This document shows, one piece after another, positions 43,349-55,978 of a DNA stretch of 64,000 nucleotides (positions are counted from its first letter, which is position 1; every line of letters starts with the position of its first letter). The DNA is taken from NCBI GenBank assembly GCA_016789955.1, contig JAEUPB010000111.1, positions 27,210 to 91,209 on the forward strand. The letters run 5' to 3'. Made by a program: the position numbers and the translations under genes. The notes below the pieces were generated by a model. The model saw nothing but the letters and a program-made list of their open reading frames with translations. It was not told the origin of the DNA and did no database searches. The DNA comes from Rubrivivax sp. (GTDB lineage Bacteria > Pseudomonadota > Gammaproteobacteria > Burkholderiales > Burkholderiaceae_C).

Positions 43349-44206
43349 ATGCAACTCCGTACCGACCCCGACTGGCTCGACGGCCAGTACAACAACCGCC
43401 TGCGCGTACCGGACTTCCCGGCCATCGTGCAGCGCTGGACCCAGGCCTCCGCGTTCGCGCGCACGCAGAACCCGCACGCCGTGCTCGACGTGCGCTACGG
43501 CGACGGCCCGAACGAGACGCTCGACATCTTTCCCGCCGCGCAGCCCGGCGCGCCGGTGCTGGTGTTCTTCCACGGGGGCTACTGGCGCTCGCTGGACAAG
43601 GCCGACTTTTCGTTCGTCGCGCCGTCGTTCGTCGAGCGCGGCGTCACGGTGTTGGTGCCGAACTACTCGCTGTGCCCGGCGGTGTCGATCGAGACGATCT
43701 GCCGCCAGGCCGCCGACGCGGTGGCCTGGACGGCGCGCCACATCGGCGAACACGGCGGCGACGCGTCGCGCATCGTCGTCACCGGCCACTCGGCCGGCGG
43801 GCACCTCGCGGCGATGCTGGCCTCGTGCCGCTGGAAGGTGCTGGGAGACGACCTGCCCGAGCGGCTGCTGGCCGGCGCGATGGGCATCTCGGGCCTGTAC
43901 GACCTGGAGCCGCTGCGCCTGTCGCCGTACCTGCAGGGCGACCTGCAGCTCACGCCGCAGATCGTCAAGCGCGCCAGCCCGGCGTTCTTCCCGCGCGCCA
44001 AGGGCAAGTTCTACGCGGCTGTGGGGCTGGACGAAAGCGAGGAGTTCCTGCGCCAGAACCGGCTGATCCGCGACGCCTGGGGCCCCACCAGCGTGCCGGT
44101 GTGCGAGACGGTGCCCGGTTGCAACCACTTCACCATCCTCGAGAGCCTGGTCGACCCCCGTGGCCGACTGCACGACCTCGCGCTGCGGCTGCTGGGGCTG
44201 GCGTGA
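43349..44206 (+). CDS. alpha/beta hydrolase, arylformamidase/carboxylesterase-like
   Basis: A 285-residue cytoplasmic hydrolase. The oxyanion motif HGGYW (VLVFFHGGYWRSLDK) and the nucleophile motif VTGHSAGGHLAAM (GxSxG) are present. The His is in NHFTILESL near the C-terminus. HGGYW followed by a short lid is typical of bacterial kynurenine formamidase-like enzymes. No kynurenine pathway gene is adjacent, so the substrate is uncertain. It lies 46 nt upstream of uvrD, with possible co-transcription. Confidence 0.85.
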   Translation: MQLRTDPDWLDGQYNNRLRVPDFPAIVQRWTQASAFARTQNPHAVLDVRYGDGPNETLDIFPAAQPGAPVLVFFHGGYWRSLDKADFSFVAPSFVERGVTVLVPNYSLCPAVSIETICRQAADAVAWTARHIGEHGGDASRIVVTGHSAGGHLAAMLASCRWKVLGDDLPERLLAGAMGISGLYDLEPLRLSPYLQGDLQLTPQIVKRASPAFFPRAKGKFYAAVGLDESEEFLRQNRLIRDAWGPTSVPVCETVPGCNHFTILESLVDPRGRLHDLALRLLGLA

Positions 44207-44252
44207 GGATGACGGTGATGGCGCCGTGCCGCTCGATGCCGGGCGGCCGCTG

Positions 44253-46571
44253 ATGCGCCTGCTCGACAACCTCAATCCCGAGCAGCTCGCCGCGGTGACG
44301 CTGCCGCCGGTGCCGGCGCTGATCCTGGCCGGCGCCGGCTCCGGCAAGACGCGCGTGCTCACCACCCGCATCGCCTGGCTGCTGTCGACGCAGCAGGTGT
44401 CCCCCGGCGGCGTGCTCGCGGTGACGTTCACCAACAAGGCCGCCAAGGAGATGCTGACGCGGCTGTCGGCGATGCTGCCGGTGTCGGTGCGCGGCATGTG
44501 GATCGGCACCTTCCACGGGCTGTGCAACCGCTTCCTGCGCGCGCACTGGAAGCTCGCCGAGCTGCCGCAGGGTTTCCAGATCCTCGACAGCGGCGACCAG
44601 CTCTCGGCCGTCAAGCGCGTGATCAAGGCGATGAACCTCGACGAGGAACGCTACGTGCCCAAGCAGGTGGCGTGGTTCATCGCCGGCTCGAAGGAGGACG
44701 CGCTGCGCCCGCGCGACATCGAGGTGCACGACGCGCACACCGGCAAGCTGGTCGAGATCTACGAGGCCTACGAGGCGCAGTGCCGGCGCGAGGGCGTGGT
44801 CGATTTCGGCGAGCTGATGCTGCGCAGCTACGAGCTGCTGCGCGACAACGACCCGCTGCGCGAGCACTACCGCCGCCGCTTCGGGCATGTGCTGGTCGAC
44901 GAGTTCCAGGACACCAACCGGCTGCAGTACGCGTGGCTGAAGATGTTCGCGCCGCCGCCGGCCCCCGGGGCACCGCCGGCAGTGCAGGGCTTCTTCGCGG
45001 TGGGCGACGACGACCAGAGCATCTACGCCTTCCGCGGCGCGCGAGTGGGCAACATGGCCGACTTCGAGCGCGAGTACCGGGTCGAGCACCTGATCAAGCT
45101 CGAGCAGAACTACCGCTCGTACGGCCACATCCTCGACGCCGCCAACCAGCTCATCTCGCACAACCAGCAGCGGCTGGGCAAGAACCTGCGCACCGATGCC
45201 GGCGCCGGCGAGCCGGTGCGCCTCTACGAGTCGCCCAGCGACTTTGCCGAGGCGCAATGGCTGATCGACGAGGCGCAGTCGCTGCACCGCGCCGGCACCG
45301 CGCGCAGCGAGATCGCGGTGCTCTACCGCAGCAACGCGCAGAGCCGCGTGCTGGAGAGCGCGCTGTTCAACGCCGGCATCCCGTATCGGGTCTACGGCGG
45401 CCTGCGCTTCTTCGAGCGCGCCGAGGTCAAGCATGCGCTGGCCTACCTGCGGCTGCTCGAGAACCCGAACGACGACACCAGCTTCCTGCGCGTGGTGAAC
45501 TTCCCGGCGCGCGGCATCGGCGCGCGCACGCTCGAGCTGCTGCAGGACGCCGCGCGCGCCAGCGGCCGCAGCCTGGCGCAGAGCGTCGGCGCCGTGCCCG
45601 GGCGCGGCGGCGCGAGCCTCGCGGCCTTCGTGGCGCTGGTCGACGCGATGCGCGACGCCACGCGCGGCCTGACGCTGCGCGAGATCATCGAGCACATGCT
45701 GCACGCGTCGTCGTTGCTGGACCACTACCGCACCGAGAAGGAAGGCCAGGAGCGCATCGAGAACCTCGAGGAACTCGTCAACGCGGCGGAGTCGTTCGTC
45801 ACGCAGGAAGGCTTCGGCAAGGACGCGGTGGCGCTGCCGGTGGACGAGCACGCCGAAGGTGCCGCCACGCCGGCCGCACCCGACGCCGACACCGGCGAGA
45901 TCCTGTCGCCGCTGGCGGCCTTCCTCACGCACGCGTCGCTGGAGGCGGGCGACAACCAGGCGCAGGCCGGCCAGGATGCGATGCAGCTGATGACGGTGCA
46001 CTCGGCCAAGGGCCTGGAGTTCGACGCGGTGTTCATCACCGGGATCGAGGAAGGGTTGTTCCCGCACGAGAACTCGCTGTCGGATGCCGATGGCCTCGAG
46101 GAGGAGCGGCGGCTGATGTACGTGGCCATCACGCGGGCGCGCAAGCGCCTGTACTTGAGCTTCAGCCAGACGCGCATGCTGCACGGGCAGACCCGCTACA
46201 ACGTGAAGAGCCGCTTCATCGACGAGCTGCCCGAGGGGTCGCTCAAATGGCTGACGTCGCGCACGCAGGGCTTCGGCTCGGGCTATGCGCGCAGCTACCA
46301 CGACGCCTGGGACCGGGGCTCGGGCCTGAAGGGCATCGTCGGCGCGGGCAACGTGGCGCCCCGATCGTTCGCGGCCGCTGCGCCGCCGGCCGCACCGAAG
46401 AGCGCACACGGGCTGCGCGTCGGGCAGTCGGTGTTCCACACCAAGTTCGGCGAAGGCGTGGTGCTGACGCTCGAGGGCAATGGGGCCGATGCACGCGCGC
46501 AGGTCAACTTCGGCCGCCACGGGGCGAAGTGGCTGGCGCTGGGCATCGCCAAGCTGACGCCCATCGATTGA
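44253..46571 (+). CDS. uvrD: DNA helicase II (UvrD/PcrA type)
   Basis: A 772-residue SF1A 3'-5' helicase acting in nucleotide-excision and mismatch repair. Motifs in order: MRLLDNLNPEQLAAV, Walker A AGAGSGKTRVLTTR, TFTNKAAKEML, VDEFQDTNRLQYAWL (Walker B), GDDDQSIYAFRGA, LEQNYRS, TVHSAKGLEFDAVFITG and YVAITRARKRLYLS. The C-terminal GLRVGQSVFHTKFGEGVVLTLEG matches the UvrD tail that binds RNA polymerase or UvrB in relatives. The ATG at 44253 gives the normal N-terminus. Confidence 0.96.
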   Translation: MRLLDNLNPEQLAAVTLPPVPALILAGAGSGKTRVLTTRIAWLLSTQQVSPGGVLAVTFTNKAAKEMLTRLSAMLPVSVRGMWIGTFHGLCNRFLRAHWKLAELPQGFQILDSGDQLSAVKRVIKAMNLDEERYVPKQVAWFIAGSKEDALRPRDIEVHDAHTGKLVEIYEAYEAQCRREGVVDFGELMLRSYELLRDNDPLREHYRRRFGHVLVDEFQDTNRLQYAWLKMFAPPPAPGAPPAVQGFFAVGDDDQSIYAFRGARVGNMADFEREYRVEHLIKLEQNYRSYGHILDAANQLISHNQQRLGKNLRTDAGAGEPVRLYESPSDFAEAQWLIDEAQSLHRAGTARSEIAVLYRSNAQSRVLESALFNAGIPYRVYGGLRFFERAEVKHALAYLRLLENPNDDTSFLRVVNFPARGIGARTLELLQDAARASGRSLAQSVGAVPGRGGASLAAFVALVDAMRDATRGLTLREIIEHMLHASSLLDHYRTEKEGQERIENLEELVNAAESFVTQEGFGKDAVALPVDEHAEGAATPAAPDADTGEILSPLAAFLTHASLEAGDNQAQAGQDAMQLMTVHSAKGLEFDAVFITGIEEGLFPHENSLSDADGLEEERRLMYVAITRARKRLYLSFSQTRMLHGQTRYNVKSRFIDELPEGSLKWLTSRTQGFGSGYARSYHDAWDRGSGLKGIVGAGNVAPRSFAAAAPPAAPKSAHGLRVGQSVFHTKFGEGVVLTLEGNGADARAQVNFGRHGAKWLALGIAKLTPID

Positions 46572-46707
46572 CCACCGCCGGGCCGGCCGCACGCGGCGCC
46601 CGGGCTGCGTCGATCTAACGGATCATCTGAGGCAGGATTGCCCATTTGTCCGCAACCTGCGGGATGGACGCTTGCCGCACCGTCGCCACCCGTTGCATGA
46701 TGGCCGC

Positions 46708-50190
<3,483 letters not shown>

Positions 50191-50201
50191 CCGGTTCGGC
50201 G

Positions 50202-52049
50202 CTACACCACGGAGTCCCACGGCGCCGACAGCCGCACCGCGCCGTTGATGATCCCGACCATCGAGTAGGTCTGCGGGAAGTTCCCCCACAGCTCGCCGGT
50301 CGCCGGCGCCAGGTCTTCGCTGAGCAGCCCGAGCGGGTTGCGCCGCGCCAGCAGCGCCTCGAAGGCCTCGCGCGCCTGCTCGCGCCGGCCGATGCGCGCC
50401 AGGGCGTCGATGCGCCAGAACGAGCACACGTTGAAGGTGGTCTCGGGCACGCCGAAGTCGTCGGCCGATTCGTAGCGGCGCATGTACGGGCCCTCGACCA
50501 GCGCCGCTTCCAGCGCGTCGACGGTGGCCACGAAGCGCGGGTCGCGCGGCGGCAGGAACCCCACCTCGGCCATCAGCAGCACGCTGGCGTCCAGCGCGTG
50601 GCCGCCGAAGCTCTCGGCGTACGCGCGGCGCTTCTCGCTCCACGCGCCGTGCTCGATGGCGCCGCGGATGATGTGCGCGCGCTCGTGCCAGTGCGCGGCG
50701 CGCTGCGGCAGGCCGAGCGCGCGGGCGATGTGCGCCAGGCGGTCGCAGGCGGCCCAGCACATCAGCGATGACGACGTGTGCACGCGCGCCCGCGTGCGCA
50801 GCTCCCACATCCCGGCATCGGGCTGGTCGTGCAGCCGCCACGCCTGCTCGCCCATCGCCTCCAGCGCTTCGAAGTCGCCGCGGTCGCCACGGCGGAACAG
50901 GCGCCGGTCGTGGAAGGCCTGCGCGGCGCCGAGCACGATGTTGCCGTAGACATCGTGCTGGAAATGCTCGTAGGCCTGGTTGCCCACGCGCACCGGGCCC
51001 ATGCCGCGATAGCCCGTGGCCTGCGGCACCAGCCGCTCGGTCAGGTCACGCTCCAGCCCCACGCCGTACAGCGGCTGCACGTGGCCGACGGGCACGCCGG
51101 GGCGGCGGTCGGCGGCCTCGGAGCGCACCACGTCGTAGAGCCAGCGCAGGTAGCCCTCCATCGTGCCCACTTCCGACAGGCCGTTGAGCGCGCGCACGAC
51201 GAAGAACGCGTCGCGCAGCCAGCAGTAGCGGTAGTCCCACGTGCGGCCGCTGTTCGGGGCCTCGGGCAGGCTCGTGGTGACGGCCGCGACGATCGCGCCG
51301 GTGTCCTCGTACTGGCACAGCTTGAGCGTGATGGCGCTGCGGATCACGGCGTCCTGCCACTCCAGCGGCACCGCCAGGCGCCGCGTCCAGTGGCGCCAGT
51401 AGAGAGCGGTCTGCTCCTCGAAGTCGCGCGCGGTGTCGTCGATGCCGCCCTGCAGCGTCTCGTCGGGCCCCAGCAGCAGCGACACCGGCCCGTGCAGCGA
51501 GAACGCGGTGCCGTTCTCGACGTAGGTGATCGGCGCCGACGTGCTCAGCCGCAGCGTGAGCCCGGGCAGCACGTAGCGCAGGTGATGGCCGCCGCGCGTG
51601 ATCACCGGCGGCGTGGCGCCCCAGTCGCCGTGAGGCCGCACCACCAGCCGCACGCGCGGGTGCGAGGCGGCGCCGCCGCCGTTGCCGCCGCCGAGGGGCC
51701 GGATGCGCCGCACCAGCTGCGCCGGCCTGAACACGCGGTCGCGCGTGATGAAGCGCGGCGCGAAGTCCGTGACCTCCACGCCCGCGCCATCGGCGTTCCA
51801 CAGCCGCGTGCGCAGGATCGCCGTGCCGTCGTCGTAGGCCTGCTCGGTGCGCACGAGTCCGTCGAGCTGCACGGCCATCGAGCCGGCCTCGGGCAGCCCG
51901 TCCTTGCTGTGCAGCAGCGCGTCGAACACCGGCGTGCTGTCGGGGCGCGGCAGGCAGCACCACACGATGCGGGCCTGCGCATCGACGAGCGCGCAGACCT
52001 GGCCGTTGCCGATCAGCCCGAGATTGAGGTCGGCGACATTCGGTTGCAT
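50202..52049 (-). CDS. glycoside hydrolase family 15 protein (glucoamylase/trehalase-like)
   Basis: A 615-residue cytoplasmic protein. The N-terminal beta-rich domain (LNLGLIGNGQVCALVDAQARIVWCCLPRPDSTPVFDALL) and the (alpha/alpha)6 catalytic domain are typical. They include SGRTWDYRYCWLRDAFFVVRAL, the GH15 active-site block, and the C-terminal NPLGLLSEDLAPATGELWGNFPQTYSMVG, which carries a catalytic Glu. No signal peptide is seen. Family members of this type hydrolyse trehalose or alpha-glucans. It is divergent from the trehalose-6-phosphate synthase gene, so it may balance trehalose breakdown against synthesis. Confidence 0.92.
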   Translation of the reverse strand: MQPNVADLNLGLIGNGQVCALVDAQARIVWCCLPRPDSTPVFDALLHSKDGLPEAGSMAVQLDGLVRTEQAYDDGTAILRTRLWNADGAGVEVTDFAPRFITRDRVFRPAQLVRRIRPLGGGNGGGAASHPRVRLVVRPHGDWGATPPVITRGGHHLRYVLPGLTLRLSTSAPITYVENGTAFSLHGPVSLLLGPDETLQGGIDDTARDFEEQTALYWRHWTRRLAVPLEWQDAVIRSAITLKLCQYEDTGAIVAAVTTSLPEAPNSGRTWDYRYCWLRDAFFVVRALNGLSEVGTMEGYLRWLYDVVRSEAADRRPGVPVGHVQPLYGVGLERDLTERLVPQATGYRGMGPVRVGNQAYEHFQHDVYGNIVLGAAQAFHDRRLFRRGDRGDFEALEAMGEQAWRLHDQPDAGMWELRTRARVHTSSSLMCWAACDRLAHIARALGLPQRAAHWHERAHIIRGAIEHGAWSEKRRAYAESFGGHALDASVLLMAEVGFLPPRDPRFVATVDALEAALVEGPYMRRYESADDFGVPETTFNVCSFWRIDALARIGRREQAREAFEALLARRNPLGLLSEDLAPATGELWGNFPQTYSMVGIINGAVRLSAPWDSVV

Positions 52050-52162
52050 GGCCTTGTGCGCGTAGGGGGATCCGGGGGCGACTCAGTATATTTGCCCAAA
52101 TGCATTCAAGCACGTCCGGTCGCGCGCGGTTGCAGTGGCCCGCGGAACCGACGAGGTGGTCG

Positions 52163-54538
52163 ATGGCCTTCAAGTCGATCCGCCTTCAGCTGCGCTTCCT
52201 GCTGCCGTTGACGGCCACCATGGTGATCACCGCGTGGCTGGCCGCGCCGCTGATGGACCAGGTGATGCTGCGCTGGTTCAGCCGGGACCTGAACGCGCGC
52301 GGCACCACCATCGCCACCGCGCTGTCGGACTCCGTCTCCGATGCGTTCCTGCAGGGCGACGTGCTGCGGCTGCGCTCGCTGTTCGACCGCGCCGCGCAGG
52401 ACGAGCGCCTCTATGCCATCGGCCTGTGCAGCCCAGGAGGGCGGCTGCTGCAGAGCACCGGCCGCTACCCCGTGCCGCTGGGCTGCACGCAGGCGCAGGA
52501 GGTGGCGCACCGCGCCGAGCCGCGCCTGCCGCTCGAAGGCGGCAGCGTGCACGTCGGCGTGTACGACGTCACCGGCGTGAGGACGCCGCTGCTGCCGCCG
52601 GTGGCGCTCATTCCCGACGTCGAGGCGATCGGCAGCCCCGACGTGCGCGCGCCCACCGAACCAGGCCCCGGCGACGGCGCGCGCCCGGCGCCGTGGGAGG
52701 CGGTGCCCGCCGCGCCCGTGCTGCTCGGGCGGCTCGTGCTGCTGCACGACCTCTCGTTCATCGAGCGGCGCAGCCAGGACACGCGGCGCTACATCACCGG
52801 CATGATCGCGGCGCTGGGCCTGGTGGTGGCACTGATCACCGTGGTCGTGGCGCAGATCAGCTGGCGCGGCTGGATCAACGGCGCGCGCGCGTTGATGCGC
52901 GGCGAGGGGCTGCTGACGCCGATGATGCCGGCGGCCGAACTCGCACCGCTGGCCCACGACCTGCGCGCGCGGCTGCGCGACCTCGAGGACGAATACCGCC
53001 GCTCGCAGGGCCCCGAGGCCGAGTGGACGGCCGAGCGGCTGCGCGCGCTGCTGCGCACGCAGCTCTCGGGCGACCAGGTCATCATCGTCTCCAACCGCGA
53101 GCCCTACATCCACGAGCGGCAGCCCGACGGCGCCATCGTCGTGCGTCGCCCGGCCAGCGGGCTCGTCACCGCGGTGGAGCCGGTGATGCGCGCCTGCTCG
53201 GGCACGTGGATCGCCCACGGCAGCGGCAGCGCCGACCGCGACACCGTCGACGCGCAGGATCGCGTCGCCGTGCCGCCCGGCCACGCCGACTACTGGCTGC
53301 GCCGGCTGTGGCTCACGCCCGAGGAGGAGCAGGGCTACTACTACGGCTTCGCCAACGAAGGCATGTGGCCGCTGTGCCACGTGGCCCACGTGCGGCCGGT
53401 GTTCCGCGAGTCCGACTGGCAGGCCTACCGCGAAGTCAACCAGCGCTTCGCCGACGCCGTGGTGGCCGAGGCGCGCAGCGAGGACCCGGTGGTGCTGGTA
53501 CAGGACTACCACTACGCGCTGCTGCCGGCGATGGTGCGCGAGAAGCTGCCGCAGGCCACCATCCTCACCTTCTGGCACATCCCCTGGCCCAACCCGGAGT
53601 CGTTCGGCATCTGCCCGTGGCGGCGCGAGATCCTGCAGGGCATGCTGGGCTCGACGATCCTGGGCTTCCACACGCGCTACCACTGCAAGAACTTCATCGA
53701 GACCATCGACCGCTACCTCGAGGCGCGCATCGAGCACGAGCACTCGACCATCGTCTACCGGCAGGCCGAGACGCTGGTGGAGAGCTACCCAATCTCCATC
53801 GAATGGCCGCCCGAGGGCCGCACCGTCGGCGGGCAGACCGTGGCGCAGGCGCGCGCCGCCGTGCGCCAGCGGCTGAACCTCGCGCCCGACACGCTGCTGG
53901 CGGTGGGCGTGGACCGTTTCGACTACACCAAGGGCATCCTCGAGCGCCTCAACGCGGTGGAGCGGCTGCTGGAGAAGCACCTGGAGTGGATCGGTCGCTT
54001 CGTGTTCGTGCAGGTGGCGGCACCCACGCGCAGCGCGCTCGACGAGTACCGCCACTTCCAGCAGCGCGTGCAGGCGCTCACCGAGCGCATCAACCGCCGC
54101 TTCGGCACCGACACCTATCAGCCCGTGCACCTGCTCGCGCAGCACCACGAGCACGATGCGGTGATGGAACTGTTCCGTGCCGCCGAGGTGTGCGTGGTGA
54201 CCAGCCTGCACGACGGCATGAACCTCGTCTGCAAGGAGTTCGTGGCGGCGCGCGAGGACCTGCAGGGCGTGCTGGTGCTGAGCCGCTTCGCCGGTGCCGC
54301 GCGCGAACTGCCCGAGGCGCTGATCGTCAACCCGTACCACGTGGAGGAGACCGCCGACGCCCTGCACCGCGCGCTGACGATGCCCGAGGCCGAGCAGCGC
54401 GAGCGCATGGCCAGCCTGCGCAGCACGGTGCGCGAGTTCAACGTCTACCGCTGGGCCGGCCGCATGCTGGCCGACGCGGGCCGCTGGCGGCTGCGCGCGC
54501 GCATCGAGGCGCGCGTGCGCCGCTACCAGAGCGGCTGA
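52163..54538 (+). CDS. otsA: trehalose-6-phosphate synthase (GT20) fused to an N-terminal membrane sensor
   Basis: A 791-residue protein. Residues about 12-34 and 216-240 are membrane helices enclosing an extracytoplasmic domain of roughly 180 residues. A HAMP-like helical linker follows. GT20 begins near [18 protein letters not shown] and includes [53 protein letters not shown] and [22 protein letters not shown]. Canonical OtsA is about 470 residues and soluble; the sensor part is extra. UDP-glucose plus glucose-6-phosphate would give trehalose-6-phosphate. ATG 52163 has GAGGTGG upstream. ATG 52100 lacks a ribosome-binding site. Confidence 0.9.
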   Translation: MAFKSIRLQLRFLLPLTATMVITAWLAAPLMDQVMLRWFSRDLNARGTTIATALSDSVSDAFLQGDVLRLRSLFDRAAQDERLYAIGLCSPGGRLLQSTGRYPVPLGCTQAQEVAHRAEPRLPLEGGSVHVGVYDVTGVRTPLLPPVALIPDVEAIGSPDVRAPTEPGPGDGARPAPWEAVPAAPVLLGRLVLLHDLSFIERRSQDTRRYITGMIAALGLVVALITVVVAQISWRGWINGARALMRGEGLLTPMMPAAELAPLAHDLRARLRDLEDEYRRSQGPEAEWTAERLRALLRTQLSGDQVIIVSNREPYIHERQPDGAIVVRRPASGLVTAVEPVMRACSGTWIAHGSGSADRDTVDAQDRVAVPPGHADYWLRRLWLTPEEEQGYYYGFANEGMWPLCHVAHVRPVFRESDWQAYREVNQRFADAVVAEARSEDPVVLVQDYHYALLPAMVREKLPQATILTFWHIPWPNPESFGICPWRREILQGMLGSTILGFHTRYHCKNFIETIDRYLEARIEHEHSTIVYRQAETLVESYPISIEWPPEGRTVGGQTVAQARAAVRQRLNLAPDTLLAVGVDRFDYTKGILERLNAVERLLEKHLEWIGRFVFVQVAAPTRSALDEYRHFQQRVQALTERINRRFGTDTYQPVHLLAQHHEHDAVMELFRAAEVCVVTSLHDGMNLVCKEFVAAREDLQGVLVLSRFAGAARELPEALIVNPYHVEETADALHRALTMPEAEQRERMASLRSTVREFNVYRWAGRMLADAGRWRLRARIEARVRRYQSG

Positions 54539-54589
54539 GCAGGCCGGGGCGGGCGAGGACGGCGAGGACGCGAGGAGGGAATCGAGGGC

Positions 54590-55354
54590 ATGCCGGCCGT
54601 ACCGATCCACAGCAGAGCGGGCCACGCGGCGCTGGAGGCGCTGATGTGCCAGCGCGCATTGCTGGCGTTCGACTTCGACGGCACGCTGGCGCCGATCGTG
54701 GCGCATGCCGACGATGCCCGCGTGCCCGATGCGCTGGCGCGCCGGCTCGCGGTGCTGGCGGCCGCGCAGCCGCTGGCCATCATCACCGGCCGCTCGGTCG
54801 CCGACGTGGTCGGCCGCCTGGGCTTCAGGCCCTGGACGGTGGTCGGCAACCATGGCGCCGAGCAGGCCGGCGTGCCGCTGCGTCCTGCGCCCGCGCTGGA
54901 TGCGGTGCGCTCGCTGCTGGCCGGCGCGGCCCCGATGCTGACGGCGGCCGGCGTGGGCCTGGAGGACAAGGGGCTGTCGCTGGCGCTGCACTACCGCGAG
55001 GCGGCCGACCCCGAGGCGGCCCGGCGCGCCATCGACGCCTTGCTGCAGCCGCACCAGGACGCGGGCAGCGCGGTGCGCATCTTCGGCGGCAAGATGGTGG
55101 TGAACGTCGCGCCGGCCGACGCGCCTGACAAGGCCCACGCGATGCGGCGGCTGGTGGAGCGCTGCGGCGTGGGCGCGGTGTTCTTCGCCGGCGACGACGC
55201 GAACGACGAGCCGGTGTTCTCGGGCGCACCGCCGCAATGGGTCACGCTGCGCGTCGGCCCCGATGGTCATGGCACCGCGGCGCGCTTCGCGCTCCCGGGC
55301 CCTGAAGACATGGCGGCGCTGCTCGACGAGATGATCCGCCTCGGAGATTTATGA
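54590..55354 (+). CDS. otsB: trehalose-6-phosphate phosphatase
   Basis: A 254-residue HAD-superfamily phosphatase giving trehalose from trehalose-6-phosphate. HAD motif I is LLAFDFDGTLAPI (D28 nucleophile, D30 acid/base), motif II is ITGRS, and motif III/IV is FFAGDDANDEPVF. KGLSLALHYREA and the Lys in GGKMVVNVAPADAPDKAHAM belong to the OtsB cap region. It lies 51 bp after otsA. Its TGA overlaps the MarR gene's ATG (ATGA). Confidence 0.94.
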   Translation: MPAVPIHSRAGHAALEALMCQRALLAFDFDGTLAPIVAHADDARVPDALARRLAVLAAAQPLAIITGRSVADVVGRLGFRPWTVVGNHGAEQAGVPLRPAPALDAVRSLLAGAAPMLTAAGVGLEDKGLSLALHYREAADPEAARRAIDALLQPHQDAGSAVRIFGGKMVVNVAPADAPDKAHAMRRLVERCGVGAVFFAGDDANDEPVFSGAPPQWVTLRVGPDGHGTAARFALPGPEDMAALLDEMIRLGDL

Positions 55355-55875
55355 TCGTCTTGGAGATGGCGTCGAAGCATGTGCGGGGGAGTGGCGGCGG
55401 GGCCGGCGACAGGGCCGCGGATCCGCACGCGCGCGTGCTGCGCCAGTTCCGCCAGGTCTTCAACAGCGTGCAGACGCATTTCCGTGCCGTCGAGAAGCGG
55501 GCCGGCGTCGGAGGCGCGCAGCTGTGGGCCTTGTCGGTCATCCGCGACCGGCCCGGCATCGGCGTCAGCGAACTCGCCCGCGCGCTCGACATCCACCAGA
55601 CCACGGCCAGCAATCTCGTGCGCACGCTGATCGAGGCTGGCCTGGTGGCCAACGAGCGGAACCCGCACGACCGCCGCGCCGTGCACCTGCGCGTGCTGGC
55701 GCCCGGCACCCGCGTGCTCAAACGCGCGCCCGGGCCCTATGCCGGCGTGTTGCCGGAAGCCCTGCAGCGGCTCGATGCACGCAGGCTGAAGCGGCTGGAA
55801 GCCGACCTCTCGGCGCTGCTGGAGCAACTGCAGGCTGACGAGCGCGCGGCGCGCGTGCCGCTGGCGCAGCTCTGA
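55351..55875 (+). CDS. MarR-family transcriptional regulator
   Basis: A 174-residue winged-helix regulator. The DNA-binding block LWALSVIRDRPGIGVSELARALDIHQTTASNLVRTLIEAGLVANERNPHDRRAVHLRVLAPG is typical of MarR, including the wing DRRAVHLRV. N-terminal residues 1-25 are Gly-rich and may be trimmed (an in-frame ATG exists at 55366). The 4-nt overlap with otsB places it in the trehalose operon, which it may regulate. The 103 bp to the convergent regulator contain a perfect 16-bp GC palindrome at 55950-55965. Confidence 0.9.
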   Translation: MIVLEMASKHVRGSGGGAGDRAADPHARVLRQFRQVFNSVQTHFRAVEKRAGVGGAQLWALSVIRDRPGIGVSELARALDIHQTTASNLVRTLIEAGLVANERNPHDRRAVHLRVLAPGTRVLKRAPGPYAGVLPEALQRLDARRLKRLEADLSALLEQLQADERAARVPLAQL

Positions 55876-55978
55876 TCGCGGCCGGTCGCTGCCTCGGCGC
55901 CCGGCGTCGCGCCGGGGCCGTTCCCTTGGCTGTTCCCTGGCGGTCGCCCGGCGCGCCGGCGCGCCGACGGCCGGGTGA

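Noticed and set aside
55950-55965. Perfect 16-bp GC palindrome between convergent genes
   Set aside because: It is self-complementary without a loop, has no T-run, and such short GC palindromes are expected by chance in this composition.
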